From Epiperipatus broadwayi (lineage: Eukaryota > Onychophora > Udeonychophora > Euonychophora > Peripatidae), in NCBI GenBank assembly GCA_028023455.1, contig JAQFVV010006313.1, positions 1,806,992 to 1,870,991 of the forward strand: a stretch of 64,000 bases of DNA, given 5' to 3'. Both the position numbers and the translations under genes were made by a program. This document shows positions 41,286 to 52,857 of this stretch, one piece after another. The notes beneath the pieces are model-generated. The model did not search any database, had not been told where the DNA came from, and was given only the letters and a program-made list of their open reading frames with translations. Positions within the stretch are counted from its first letter, which is position 1. Each line of letters begins with the position of its first letter.

Positions 41286-42622
41286 AGAAGGTAGTTTAAT
41301 ATGTGTGTTAATAAATGAAAAAAATATATAAATGTGAGAACTGCTAATCATTACACACTAATTGCATTAACTTTTAACAAACTCCATTCTAAATAAACAT
41401 AGCCTAAATCAATAAATACATAATTCAAATAATATAGGCATAGATGTAATTTAAAAAAACAAAGAATAATAACCATTAGTTATTGATTCAAGTAAGTGAA
41501 AGTTAAAATTTGACTTTAATTTTACTTATCTTAATTGAAATTAGGCAAGACTTATTAAACCAAAAGATAACAAAAAATACATTTAATTTTAGTTTTAGAA
41601 ATTAATATTTGGAGATTTTAAATAATATAGTTTAAATATAAGTGGCTGTTTATACATTTGTTTAGATAGCTTTAAGAGTTTAAGGTGTATTTTGAAGAAT
41701 GCATTAAGATCTGCAGAAATCTGTTACTGGTGTAACTTCTACGGTTGACTTGCATGATTGCTTGATCATGAGTCTCATTTTTATTTCTTCTGTAACTCAG
41801 GATGCTGGTGCTTATGTCTTCACATCTTGTAGATCAGTATTCAGGGATAGATAGCAAATCTATCATCCTCTACTCAACAGTTCTCATCTTGAAAATTTTA
41901 ACACAACTTGTTAATAAAGAATGCTGAATAAATAAGTGAGTAGTTATAACAATAATAATCCAAAATGGCTGAGCTAAAGCTTATTTACTGACCACCCCCC
42001 TCTCCATCAGTTATAACTTGTTTACCACTTTTTTGTTTAGATTTGTTCTTCTCATCTACTTTGCAATATATTAGGCAAAGCTGGGGAATCCTGCTGAGTT
42101 ATTAATTTTTTATATATTTTTAAAGGTGGTTTCCTGATTTTAACCAAGGTTAATTAATTTAAATCTAATTCAATATCGATTTTTGCTTCCAACCTTTAAT
42201 TAGGTCAAAATTCAGGCAAAGGAATTAATTCTATTATATTATTTTTTACAAGAAAACAAATCTAAAACTTGTAACACATTTAAACAAAATTTATTTTTAG
42301 ATGCAGAAATATAATAATTTTAATAATAAAATTTAAAATAAAACAAAATTTATAATGCTTTTAAATCTATAGCATTATTTCTCTTCTGCATATATGTAGG
42401 ATTTTGTTACACACACAGCAAGGTTTACATTTATTTAATAAATAATACATATGTGTGTATATGTTGATTTATCATACATATACATAAGCATTGAGCAATT
42501 CACACTATAATATATGCACACACATGATCTTTATAATAATTAAGTTTAATTTTAACCTGATATACATAGACGTGGGTATATAACTAGAGAAATAAAGTAG
42601 TACTATATAATATAGTAGAGGA

Positions 42623-42624
<2 letters not shown>
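41286..42624. other. AT-rich spacer, no gene seen
   Basis: No supported feature. Short runs of A, T and C only. Confidence 0.6.

Positions 42625-42682
<58 letters not shown>
42625..42682. repeat. (TA)29 array
   Basis: Pure TA run directly abutting the start of repeat C copy 2. Confidence 0.97.
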
Positions 42683-42685
<3 letters not shown>

Positions 42686-43965
42686 AATGGTCATATTTGT
42701 ATATTTATGCAACAAAATCCAGAGTTCTGGAAATTATAGTAAAACTGATCAAGGTGAGGGTTTGAGACCTTGAATCTGACCACACTTCAACTCCTTAAGC
42801 AGTGCTCTATGATTTACTATTTTATGAATGATATATATATATCAAGTTACACTTGGTCTCAATGTAATTTGTGAGCTGGCAGTGGAACATGGTGAAACAT
42901 GAGACTTGAGAATGACGGATAAATTACTAGTAAATATTAACTAACATACTTATAGCTAAATAAATGAATACATATAAATTAACATGCTAATGCTAAATTT
43001 GGATTGATTTGGAGTGGCTTGAAGTGGTTTACAAAAGGCACAAAAAACAGAATTACAATTTAAAATGTCTTTAATAATTACATTAAGGAAACTAATTAAT
43101 ATAAAACAAATAGAAGTGCATTGGTAAAATCTTACAAACACAGGTGTTATAACAATTATGAGCTAATTTAGTTACAGGGATCTCATCTTTTAGAATGACT
43201 TTTAATAGTTTAATATTAATGTTTATTACAATTTAATATCTGCTATTAATATTCATGCATACTATGCTATGCCATTAATTCCAAAGTAGCTATGGCAAAC
43301 TAAATCTTACATGGATGATGTATAATAAACATAACTTATTCTAACTAACATATACACAATTAGCAAAAATTCACTCCAATATGCAAATTACTTAGAAAAC
43401 TACATTAAACATTCACATAAATGCTGAACTGTACAATAATAATAAGGTGGGATGAACTGGTTCTTATAGCTGAGCTTTTGATACTATGACACTAAATTAT
43501 TAAATAACAATTGGGGTACGAATGTGTAATTATTCAAATGATTCAGTATCAAGTACTCAGTTCTCTTGGAGCACATGACTTGCTACCATATTGTGAAACT
43601 TAGTTCAGGAGATCAGATCAGCTTTCCATTTGCTTTTTGAATTGTCATGTTCTAGTTCTAAGGAAGCTATCTGAACAAACAATGGGGTGGCATTTCACCA
43701 GAAGCCCATTTACAAAGAAAACATAGCAAGGCACATTGCATGTGTAGTGCTTTGTAAGAACACACTCATAATGCTCACTAAAAATATTTATCAAAATTAA
43801 AACTAATGTGCAAAATGATAGTTTTATTTTGTGAAACTACCTTACATTAGTTCTCAATTAGCAACTTTAAACATGCTATTAGGGATTTCACTAAGCCACC
43901 TAGTTTGAAAATACTATATCTGAATAGTTTATTTAATAAAGTAAGGAGGAGAAAAGCATAATCAG
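42683..43965 (+). repeat. unassigned 1.3-kb repeat C, copy 2
   Basis: Second copy. Begins TTGTAATGGTCATATTTGTA right after (TA)n and ends about 25 bp before the next (TA)n at 43992. Colinear with copy 1 over its whole length at roughly 65-75% identity by eye. The copies are old but share both ends, so they are independent insertions or an ancient duplication of a defined unit. Confidence 0.75.
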
Positions 43966-43990
43966 TACTTAATTAATTATTATGTTGTTT

Positions 43991-44106
<116 letters not shown>

Positions 44107-44111
44107 TTATG

Positions 44112-44389
44112 CTGCTTTTTAGCAAACATTGTTTGCCTTAAATTCAATATTCAAAAATATAAAGGTGCGAGTTCAACTTCTAAGTGAATATTGTCACTGT
44201 GCATATAGGCCAGAAACACCTGAAGAAGAATGGAGAATAATACTACTTGAAACGATGTGTAATTACTAACCTATATTGTCTATTTGTGTGTTATTACTAA
44301 GAAGTTGTTTGTATTTGGAAAGTTTAAATAAAGTTTAACATTTTCTATACATTCAACATTTACTCATAATTGATGGAAATAGTCCAACA
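44112..44389 (+). mobile_element. SINE family B, copy at 44 kb
   Basis: Plus-strand SINE B: TTAAATTCAATATTCAA, B-box-like GAGTTCAACTTCT, ATACTACTTGAAACGATGTG, TTTAAATAAAGTTTAACATT and the end GATGGAAATAGTCCAACAT. The A-box region is weak. Confidence 0.75.
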
Positions 44390-45014
44390 TATCATATCTT
44401 ATATAGCATATACACTGATATAACTTTTTCATTTCACTAATATTAATTAATAAACAAGTAATTTGAAGAATTGCACGATCTAGTCAGCTTATGTCGTTGA
44501 TAGTTCATCGTTCATCCATGAAAGAAAAAAGTTATTGAAATTATATTTGGTGACAAGAGCTTGAAAGAAATTTAATTAATTCCACTTTCCAATAACTTTG
44601 ACAAAATATATGAATGAATTTTAGCTTATAAGAGAGTTAAGATTTCGATTTCTTCACTGTGCAAATTATATCAGTCAATACATAAATAAGGTTTATTCTA
44701 ATCATTTATTTTTATCCATTTTATAATTACCAATTAGCATATAAAAGTATATTATTTTATGAACCAGTTCTTTAAGATACTAATGAAGACATTTTCAGAA
44801 GTTTTTATATTTCTGTAAAATTAAAAGACTTCACTGGAAGATTTGTCTTTTTTATATGTATGGATGATTTAAAGGTACTATTTATTTAATCTTTAATAAT
44901 TTAAATTATTTTTTTATTTACTAAAAAGTACTTTTGATTTCAAAATGTAATAAAAATTCGGGCATAAGATCTAACTGATATATATATATATATATGTATA
45001 TATATGAAATAGAA

Positions 45015-45045
<31 letters not shown>

Positions 45046-45334
45046 AACATAATATAAAATGTCCACTTAATATTATATAATACAATAAACTGAAACTTGA
45101 ATATATACAATAACGAAACTTGAATATATTCAAAATGATGGTAAACAACTTATAATATAAATAAAAACTCATAGAGAAATATTTTCGATAATTTTCGTAA
45201 TCATTATCAACTCAACTTAAATTTCAAAATGGAATCATCTATTACCAACCGGAAACACATTTTTCTCTGTGTGTTTTTATTTATATTATATTATAAGTTG
45301 TTTACCATTGTCTGGAATATATTCAAGTTTCCTT

Positions 45335-45338
<4 letters not shown>
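44390..45338. other. AT-rich spacer with short (TA)n runs
   Basis: (TA)n at 44978-45005 and 45019-45044. The (TA)n-derived Ile-Tyr frames are not genes. Two loosely similar stretches at 45100-45150 (minus) and 45285-45330 (plus) form an imperfect inverted pair. Confidence 0.5.

Positions 45339-45429
<91 letters not shown>
45339..45429. repeat. (TA)45 array
   Basis: About 90 bp of pure TA; left flank of the PLE-B fold-back. Confidence 0.97.
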
Positions 45430-45432
<3 letters not shown>

Positions 45433-45467
45433 TATTAATCAATGTCTGTATTCCAATTATAATAAAA

Positions 45468-46122
45468 TATATATAATTATTCAAAACAATACAATAATTA
45501 ATACAGTAAAACAATATTTTAAAAAAACAAATACATACCAATTTAATAGAAGTACTTTCAACTATCTATGTAGTCGTTGTCAACTAGATTCAAATTGTAT
45601 TAGAAAAAAACGTTATAAATGTAAACAAAAAGTAATACATCATACATCAATTTTCCCACAATTCATTAATTTTTATATTGGCAGCCTGTCTGTTTATCAA
45701 CTGTTGCTTTTCACTTTTTATTAACATAGCTTCTTTAATTTTGCGTTTATTATTATTTCTTTCAATACACAAAATCTTAACTTTATTAAAATCAAAATCA
45801 AAAACATAATTACATGTTACATTATGATCAAAAAATACTGATGGTGATACATCATCATTTCTAACATTCTCTTGTCTTGATTTTTGCACTCGTTTATATA
45901 ACAACAAATGTTCTTTTGATCTTTTCTCCAATGTACATCGAGATTCCCCAATATATGCCTTTCCACAAACACATAGCCATTTATATATTGCTCAACTTTG
46001 ATTTATAATACTAAACCTATTTTTTTGAATTATTTATTAATCTATTTAAATTAGGAGTAGTATAAAATGCAACTCGACATATATTTTTATATATCTGTTT
46101 TATAAATTTCACTTGTTCATTA
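45468..46122 (-). mobile_element. PLE-B copy 3, left inverted arm
   Basis: Minus-strand PLE-B 3' region (end of RT linker, GIY-YIG domain and 3' UTR), about 655 bp, nearly identical to the plus-strand sequence 46419-47076. Its outer end lies close to (TA)n. Coding blocks 46123-46017 and 45931-45647 are separated by a frameshift at a run of T (about 46021). Confidence 0.9.
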
Positions 46123-47076
46123 TTGTATGGTAATAAAAGATATTGAAAAAAGAGGATATATTCCTTGGTATTCAAATGTGCCGATAGCACATAAATTATC
46201 CGGTTTAAAATCATTTTTATTTAGGAATAATAAATTATGTAAATATAGTTCTGTTAAAATAAGTAACATAAATGTATTTATTATGGATTTGTTAAATGTT
46301 GGATATGATCATAAATTAATTTATAATATTGTTACTAAGTTTAATAATAATAGAAATATTTTAGATGCTATAGATATTGATAAGATAAAATATACTTGGA
46401 TATCAATACCATTTATTTGTAATGAACAAGTGAAATTTATAAAACAGATATATAAATATATATGTCAATTTGCATTTTATACTACTCCTAATTTAAATAG
46501 ATTAATAAATAATTCAAAAAATAGGTGTAGTATTTTAAATCAAAGTTGTGCAATATATAAATGGCTATGTGTTTGTGGAAAGGCATATATTGGCGAATCT
46601 CGATGTACATTGGAGAAAAGATCAAAGGAACATTTGTTGTTATATAAACGAGTGCAAAAATCAAGACAAGAGAATGTTAGAAATGATGATGTATCACCAT
46701 CAGTATTTTTTGATCATAATGTAACATGTAATTATGGTTTTGATTTTGATTTTAATAAAGTTAAGATTTTGTGTATTGAAAGAAATAATAATAAACGCAA
46801 AATTAAAGAAGCTATGTTAATAAAAAGTGAAAAGCAACAGTTGATAAACAGACAGGCCACCAATATAAAAATTAATGAATTGTGGGAAAATTGATGTATG
46901 ATGTATTACTTTTTGTTTACATTTGTAACGGTTTTTTCTAATACAATTTGAATCTAGTTGACAACGACTACATAGATAGTTGAAAGTACTTCTATTAAAT
47001 TGGTATATATTTGTTTTTTTTAAATATTGTTTTACTGTATTAATTATTGTATTGTTTTGAATAATTATATATATAT
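46123..47076 (+). mobile_element. PLE-B copy 3, right arm and loop
   Basis: Plus-strand PLE-B. 46123-46418 is single-copy (loop) and 46419-47076 pairs with the left arm. It contains an open frame (46127-46894) and a 3' UTR with GTTGAAAGTACTTCT. It ends in (TA)n at about 47068. PLE-B copy 1 shares GAAAGTACTTCT at the same place. Confidence 0.9.
46127..46894 (+). CDS. PLE-B protein fragment: RT C-terminus plus GIY-YIG nuclease
   Basis: Uninterrupted 255-codon frame, the only intact-looking nuclease domain in the window. Residues 1-95 look like the C-terminal end of a Penelope RT and linker (R-G-Y-I-P-W, L-L-N-V-G-Y). The nuclease follows: A-I-Y at 142-144, C-V-C at 148-150, Y-I-G at 154-156, R159, R165, E168-H169, then a basic tail ending L-I-N-R-Q-A and L-W-E-N. 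GIY-YIG nucleases make the nick used by PLEs. The ATG lies just right of the inversion junction, so it is fortuitous. The RT palm is missing, so this is an element fragment and probably not expressed, though the reading frame is undamaged. Confidence 0.75.
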   Translation: MVIKDIEKRGYIPWYSNVPIAHKLSGLKSFLFRNNKLCKYSSVKISNINVFIMDLLNVGYDHKLIYNIVTKFNNNRNILDAIDIDKIKYTWISIPFICNEQVKFIKQIYKYICQFAFYTTPNLNRLINNSKNRCSILNQSCAIYKWLCVCGKAYIGESRCTLEKRSKEHLLLYKRVQKSRQENVRNDDVSPSVFFDHNVTCNYGFDFDFNKVKILCIERNNNKRKIKEAMLIKSEKQQLINRQATNIKINELWEN

Positions 47077-47317
47077 ATAAATAAGAATAGTATATCGGAT
47101 TCTTCCATGTATGTGATTATTTGTTATGATAATACTAATTGTAACAATGAAAACAAATCGCATGTTCGATAAATCTAAAAAAACAATTTTTAACCCTAAT
47201 ATTTTCCACTCCCTCCAAACCATTTGAATATTCATATATATATACACTAATGTGCCAGATTCTTATAATGGTAGTCTGATCCATTATATCACAAGTTACT
47301 TAATATATATTATCATT
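47077..47317. other. AT-rich spacer
   Basis: No feature beyond a short (TA)n at 47234-47243. Confidence 0.6.
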
Positions 47318-47375
47318 ATACTATCATTTTCAACTGTCATTAATCCATTGCAGGATGAAGGTTTATCTAAATTTA
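47318..47375 (-). mobile_element. RTE 3'-end scrap
   Basis: TCAACTGTCATTAATCCATT then GCAGGATGAAGGTTTATCTA matches the minus-strand 3' end of RTE at 55140-55185 (AACCATTAATAATCCACTTC then AGGATGAAGGTCTCTCC). Only about 55 bp remain. Confidence 0.6.
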
Positions 47376-47894
47376 ATATAGAATTTTCATTAATAATTTC
47401 TATTTTTTACATAATTTCAGTAAACGTTTTTTAAATTTCATATACTCATATCTTTTTTTTTATTTTTTAGAAATTTATGAATTCCAATTTATACTATGAT
47501 TTATTTATTTATCTTATTTTTTATAAATGTGAATCATTTAATTACATGTTTGTTTATTCAATTTTGCATTTCATTTTCTGCATCTTCTTTTCACAATGGG
47601 ATGTGTTTTGCAGTGCTATACATCTAGTAAATTCAGAATGTTTTTGTTTATTTTGAGATCAATGTTTTCTGTATATATGATACAATAAAATAAAAATCGT
47701 ATACTGAACTACAAGAAAGTTGATAGTTTTGGAATTTTTAATATTTTTTTTTTTTTTAAAATATTTTTGTTATACCACTGAAGTTTTGCTTTCATATAGC
47801 ACATCTTAATCCTTTAATCACATGGTATATAATTCTTTCACAAACTTTTTATTTATTTATATAGCGATTGTAACTAATGGTATTTATATTTGCC
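47376..47894. other. AT-rich spacer, no gene seen
   Basis: No supported feature. Confidence 0.6.
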
Positions 47895-48125
47895 ATTTAT
47901 TAATGGTTTAGTGTAGTGGTACAATGTCAGATTGGGGAGTATAAGATACCTAGATGGATTTCATTTCTGACATTTCTGGTATTCAAATTCAAGGACAATG
48001 ATGTTATATTTTTTTTTTGTCCTACGTGGTTTAGTGCAATGGACGATTTTCAGACTTTGGAACGTAAAATCCTTAGTTCAAATCAATTTCTGGTACTTTT
48101 GACCCTTGTACTTTTTATGAATTCC
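47895..48125 (+). mobile_element. two tRNA-Gln-like SINE units in tandem
   Basis: Unit 2 (about 48019-48100) resembles a tRNA-Gln: A-box region GTGGTTTAGTGCAATGG, anticodon arm around CAGACTTTGGAACG (loop would give TTG), B box TTAGTTCAAATC, followed by TTTCTGGTACTTTT. Unit 1 (47901-47995) repeats the layout with TTTAGTGTAGTGG and a decayed B box before TTTCTGGTATT. The T arm no longer pairs, so these are SINE-derived and not tRNA genes. Confidence 0.6.
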
Positions 48126-49370
48126 TGAGTAATAAAGCCAACCAATTAATTATTTATTATCTATTAATTTTAAGAAATGTTTAATTACATTCCAGCAAAC
48201 ATTAAAGAATATTTTATTGTTTCAAAAAATATTTTGTTTTTACAATCTTTTTTTAAAAAAAAATAATTATTTTCTATTATATAATCTCTTTACAAAAACC
48301 CTGTTGATGTTTAAATAAGTGCTAAAAATTTTGAGATGAGTTCTAAAAAGCCAAAAGCAAATTAAAAGTTTAATTTATAAGAGTACAATTTATTTCTACA
48401 TTTAAAAATGTAATACTTTTGTTTGCAGTAAAATGTGTCAACTCTAACTGCAATTTTTATTTAAAAAAATAATATACAAATAATATTATATATATCATTA
48501 CTTAGATTTTTTTATATCACCTATATGGCAGCTTGAAAATAAAATGAAATATTATTCTGCAATAATGATAATGTTTGTAATTTTTAGCTTTAAAGATGTT
48601 TCTCAAACTGTTACATTTACTTGACTGTTTTAATTGAGTTAATATGAAAAGCAAAATATGATTTATCATTTTCTCTGAAAAAAATAATTGCTTTGTTTTT
48701 AATTGTGAAACTGAAAAAGAAGGAGATTGTGAAAAAATACCGTTGTCTGACATTTCTCACGATAATCAGTTAGTATATGAATAATATCGATTTAATTATT
48801 GGGAAGAAATAAATTTAACAAATATCCAGTACTCATTACTAATGAATGAGTGAATTCTACCAAAATTTCAATGATTCCTGATTGCTCACAATTTAACTGA
48901 CTATCACGATTCTTATTTTAATTAAATATAAAAATACACATTATTTTGTTAATTTATACGTTTTCTACAAGCTGAAATTAAAATCAAGATGAAGTAATAT
49001 TATACACTGCTATTAATCACAGTATAATATTTACATAATAAATTGAAATATTAAATCTTTCAAAATACCAATATGTAAATAAAAAATGATAGCTACCTTA
49101 TAACGTAAAAACTATCTTGAATAGCATTTACAAGAATGACTTCCATCTTAATTAGTAATTATAGTTAATTTCTAAGGGATAGTCAAGATGGCTATCGTGT
49201 TGTAAGGTAGTTACAATTTTAGTCATTTACTTATACATCTAGGTCTCATTTTACGCGGATGTTTTTAATGTGATTTTGAAGTTATGTGACTCATGTTTTT
49301 TCTTAATATATTTTATGTGGGTTTTCCTTTATGTGATAAAGAAGCTCATATATCACTGTTTTTATTAGAT
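48126..49370. other. AT-rich spacer, no gene seen
   Basis: No supported feature. Confidence 0.6.
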
Positions 49371-49435
49371 ATCATCATCATCATCAATAGTAGTCTGTCC
49401 AATAGACAGGTCCAGAGAGTAGTCACTACATCAGT

Positions 49436-49966
49436 TCATCCATTCTTCCATTCCATTCTCTTCCTTGCCCACTTCCTCAATTCCACATAACCCCTTCCAT
49501 CTCGTATATCATCCAATAATGTCAATCTCTTCCGTCCTTTCTTTTTATTTCCACTCACCATTCCTTCCAAAACATCTTTCATTAAACTATAATATTTTCT
49601 TAGTATATGTCCAATCCAGTTTCTCTTTCTCTCTTTGATACTTTCAATCAATCTTCTTTCCTCATTAACTCTTTTCAAAACTTCTTCATTTGTTATTTTA
49701 TTCACCCAACTGATTTTTTCCATTTTTCTCCATGTCCACATCTCAAAAGCTTCCAGTCGGTTTTTAATTCTATTACTCAATGTCCATGTCTCACAACCAT
49801 ACATTAATACACTCCACACATAACATTTAATTAATCTTTTCCTTAATTCTCTTTCCATAGGTCCACAAAATATCTTCTTTCTTTTTACAAATGTCACCTT
49901 TGCCAATGCTATTCTTCTTTTAACTTCATCTTCACTTCTTCCATCCTCACTCAACCAACAACCCAA
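49436..49966 (-). pseudogene. LINE C-terminal domain
   Basis: C-terminal block: G-C-W-L-S-E-D-G, R-R-I-A-L-A-K, S-V-L-M-Y-G-C-E-T-W-T-L, E-M-W-T-W-R-K-M and R-N-W-I-G-H-I-L-R, all hallmarks of this LINE group's post-RT domain. It ends with W-K-N-G at 49436. Split from the RT by an extra G near 49976 that puts K-G-F-R-Y-L-G out of frame. Confidence 0.88.
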
Positions 49967-50042
49967 ATATCTAAATCCCCTTCACCTGCTGCACCATGTC
50001 ATCATGGATTCCAATTTGCAGTCTTTTTGCATCTCTCCCTAT

Positions 50043-50711
50043 CTATAAACACTTAGTCTTTTCAATATTAATCTTCATTCCATATGCCATACATCCTTCT
50101 TCCAATTTATTCAACATATTCTGAAGATCCTTTTCTTCCTCAGCAATAAGAGCCATATCATCTGCAAATCTTATACACTTTATTACTCTCCCTCCAACAT
50201 TTGCTCCTCCACAGTCCAAATAATTATTTATCATATCTTCTAAATAAATATTAAACAAAACAGGTGACATACTACATCCTTGCCTAACTCCACTTTCTAT
50301 ATTCACTTCATCAGTCTCATTACATCCAAATCTAACTCTTATTCTTTGCCCATTATACATATTCCATATCAATCGTCTTTCTTTCCAGAATACTCTTTTA
50401 TCTCTTAAGATAGACATCAGTTTATTCCAGCTTACTCTATCAAATGCCTTTTCTAAATCTACAAAACATATACCAATTCCTTTATCTCTTTCAATATATC
50501 TTTCTGCAATTGTCCTAACAATACCAATAGCATCTCTTGTGCTTTTCCCTTTCCGAAAACCAAACTGTTCTTCAGCAATATAATAGTCAACCTTCCCATA
50601 AATCCTTTGAGTTAAAATCCTCAATAACACCTTAGAAACATGAAACAATACACTTATTGTCCTATACTCTTCACATTTAACAGCTTTCTTCTTTTTAGCA
50701 ATTGGAATCAC
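50043..50711 (-). pseudogene. LINE reverse transcriptase, catalytic part
   Basis: 222-codon block with RT motifs: E-Y-R-T-I-S-V-L, E-Q-F-G-F-R-K-G-K-S-T, F-V-D-L-E-K-A-F-D (first catalytic Asp at residue 85), G-V-R-Q-G-C-S-M-S-P and F-A-D-D at 182-185, then K-I-N-I-E-K-T-K. All catalytic residues are present. It ends at an in-frame TAG (50043-50045). Reading continues in frame beyond the stop until the frameshift near 49976. Confidence 0.9.
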
Positions 50712-50719
50712 TATAGTTC

Positions 50720-51259
50720 TTAAAAAAAATCTTCAGGCCAAACTCCACTATTATATATCAAATTGCAAAGTCCAACTATTTCCTTCATAGTAAAATCTCC
50801 CATTTCTCTCAAAAATTCTATAGATACTGCATCAAATCCAATAGCCTTACCATTCTTCATTTGTGCGATTGCCTTTCTTACTTCATCTGGCAGTATGTCC
50901 ATACCTCTATCATCCATTGCAACATCTTCTTCATTTTCAAGTTCATAACTAATTAAATTATTTACTCTACTAAACAGATACCGGATATATTCTTCCCATC
51001 TTTTTAATATATCATTACTATCGGTTAACCTTCTTCCATTCTTATCCGCAATCTCACTTTCTACCCATGTATTTTTCTCCCAAGAAATACTTTGTATTCT
51101 ATCAAATGTTAGATCATATCTTTTCATCTGTTGAAACCTTTCTATCTCTTTACATTCTTGCTCCAACCACTTTTCTTTTGCTAAATCTGTTTCTCTTCTT
51201 AATTCATTATTAAATTTTCTATATTCCTTTTGCCCTTCCTCAGTATTTACATTCTTCCA
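50720..51259 (-). pseudogene. LINE EN-RT linker and RT N-terminal part
   Basis: In frame with the endonuclease block after a TAG at 51260-51262. Contains N-N-E-L-R-R-E-T-D, a coiled Lys/Glu-rich stretch, D-S-N-D-I-L-K-R-W-E-E-Y, L-P-D-E-V-R-K-A-I and K-A-I-G-F-D (first RT block; usually K-A-x-G-x-D), ending G-V-W-P-E-D. An 8-T run at 50722-50729 (minus strand) shifts the frame into the catalytic RT block. Confidence 0.85.
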
Positions 51260-52417
51260 CTATCTCCGCACTTCCATCTTTTCCAACATACCTTCAGTTA
51301 TCCAAGGTCTTTTAGCTTTTCTCACATGAATAATACCTATTTCATTTTTTGCTATTTTCAAGAATCCCTCTTTAATTCTATTCCAACACTCATCAGAGCT
51401 ATTAATATAATTCCCATCCTGAACAATTCTTTTAAATTCATTTTCACATATTAAACCAAATTTTCCTTTTTCCATTTGTCTCAATTTATCCAAGTCCCAT
51501 CTTGTGTATCCTTTCCCTCTTTTAATTCTTTTTAAACTTAACTTTAATTTAGCCATCACCAAATTATGATCCGAATCTATATCAGCACCTGGCAAAGCAT
51601 GTGAACCCTTAACAGCATTCTTATATCTATTCTGAATCAGTATATAATCAATTTGATAATGTTCTTTGTTACCTGGAGCTTTCCATGTATACAATCTTCT
51701 AATATGATTTTTAAAGCAAGTGTTTGCAATGACAAACCCATTCTCTTTACAAAATTGTACAAGTCGACTACCCCTTTCATTTCTTTTTCCAATACCATAA
51801 TTTCCAACAATTTTCTCTTCCCTACCTTTCCCCACAACAGCATTCCAATCCCCCAATAGCAATATACATGTGTTTTTTCCTTCACATTGAATACTTTCTT
51901 CTATCTACTCATACATTTCATCAATTTCACTATCATCATGAGTACTAGTTGGCATATAAACTTGTATAATTACCAAATCCCTAGGACTTGCATTTATTCT
52001 CATCACCATCAATCTATCATTAATACCATCAACCTTTGCCACACTATTCCATATTTTCTTCTTCACAGCAATACCAACTCCATTAATTGACCTATCACCA
52101 CCTGAATAAAACAACTTTACATCTCCACTACTTATTTCTCCACATCCCTCCCACCTCACTTCACTTAATCCCATTACATCAATATTATTCAAATGCAACT
52201 CTCTTTTCAAATTCTCCAATTTCCCACCTTTCCTCAAAGATCTAACATTCCACATTCCAATTCTCAGTGTATCCCCTCTCAATGAATTATATTTATGAGG
52301 ATTTCGCAGGTTGACGACCTGAGTAGCCTCATGTCCACTCCTGCCGGGCAAGACACCAAAGTTATTCTTAACTAAGGTCTCAACACCAAACGTAATGATT
52401 CCTGTAGACATACTCAT
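51260..52417 (-). pseudogene. LINE APE endonuclease
   Basis: N-terminal AP-endonuclease-like domain. From the ATG at 52417: L-R-I-G-M-W-N-V-R (Asn at residue 57), L-S-E-V-R-W-E-G (catalytic Glu at 86) and I-Q-V-Y-M-P-T. After an in-frame TAG at 51905-51907, in place of a residue after M-Y-E, it continues with L-L-G-D-W-N-A-V-V-G, Y-Q-I-D-Y-I and S-D-H-N-L-V, completing the catalytic set. The TAG is consistent with a single C-to-T change of a Gln codon. The block ends at TAG 51260-51262. Confidence 0.9.
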
Positions 52418-52857
52418 AATAAAACAAGGGAATTATAAGACAAAGTGGTTTCTCGTTGCCTTCTTTGCCCAGCAATAACCTCTATAATAGGCTTAGTGCG
52501 CTAGCCAAATCCCATAAAATGAAAATCCAACTACCGCTTCCTCCTCATCGTTGTCACCTCTAGTGATCTTCCGCTGACTTGGAAGAAATGCCGTTGCTGA
52601 CCCAGCACTCAGCGGGGTGTTGACTTATTTAATGGCAGTCAACACTCGCCATTATACATCCACTGTCATAGGAATTGTGACACTTTATAGAAGTAAACAC
52701 GCCACTGTCTCCTTCACCACTTCCTGATAGTGAATGTTGTCCCATTGTTAGCGACTGCTTATTTACAGTACTCTGCTTATTCGCAGCTAACCTTCATATC
52801 TGAAGGCCATGCCCCTACCCGCAACCTGGGGACACTCTGGGTGGCATGGGACCCATG
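52418..52857 (-). other. 5' UTR of the 49-53 kb LINE
   Basis: About 440 bp of higher-GC sequence upstream (on the minus strand) of the endonuclease ATG, with blocks GTCCCCAGGTTGCGGGTAGG and CTTCAGATATGAAGG. It probably holds the internal promoter. The exact 5' end at about 52857 is inferred from the composition change. Confidence 0.65.

Larger units (their letters stand above)
49371..52857 (-). mobile_element. nearly full-length LINE of a second EN-RT family
   Basis: Minus-strand LINE of about 3.5 kb with a GC-richer 5' UTR (52857-52418, including GGCATGGGTCCCATGCC-like sequence), an APE endonuclease, RT, C-terminal domain and an (ATGATG)n tail at 49371-49386. It belongs to the widespread invertebrate group whose proteins are often annotated as craniofacial development protein 2-like or endonuclease-reverse transcriptase. 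It is distinct from the RTE family elsewhere in this window. Base composition is noticeably less AT-rich than its surroundings. Five coding lesions are visible. No target duplication found. Confidence 0.9.

Noticed and set aside
49607-52090. Plus-strand frames opposite the 49-53 kb LINE
   Set aside because: Antisense shadows of the LINE coding sequence.
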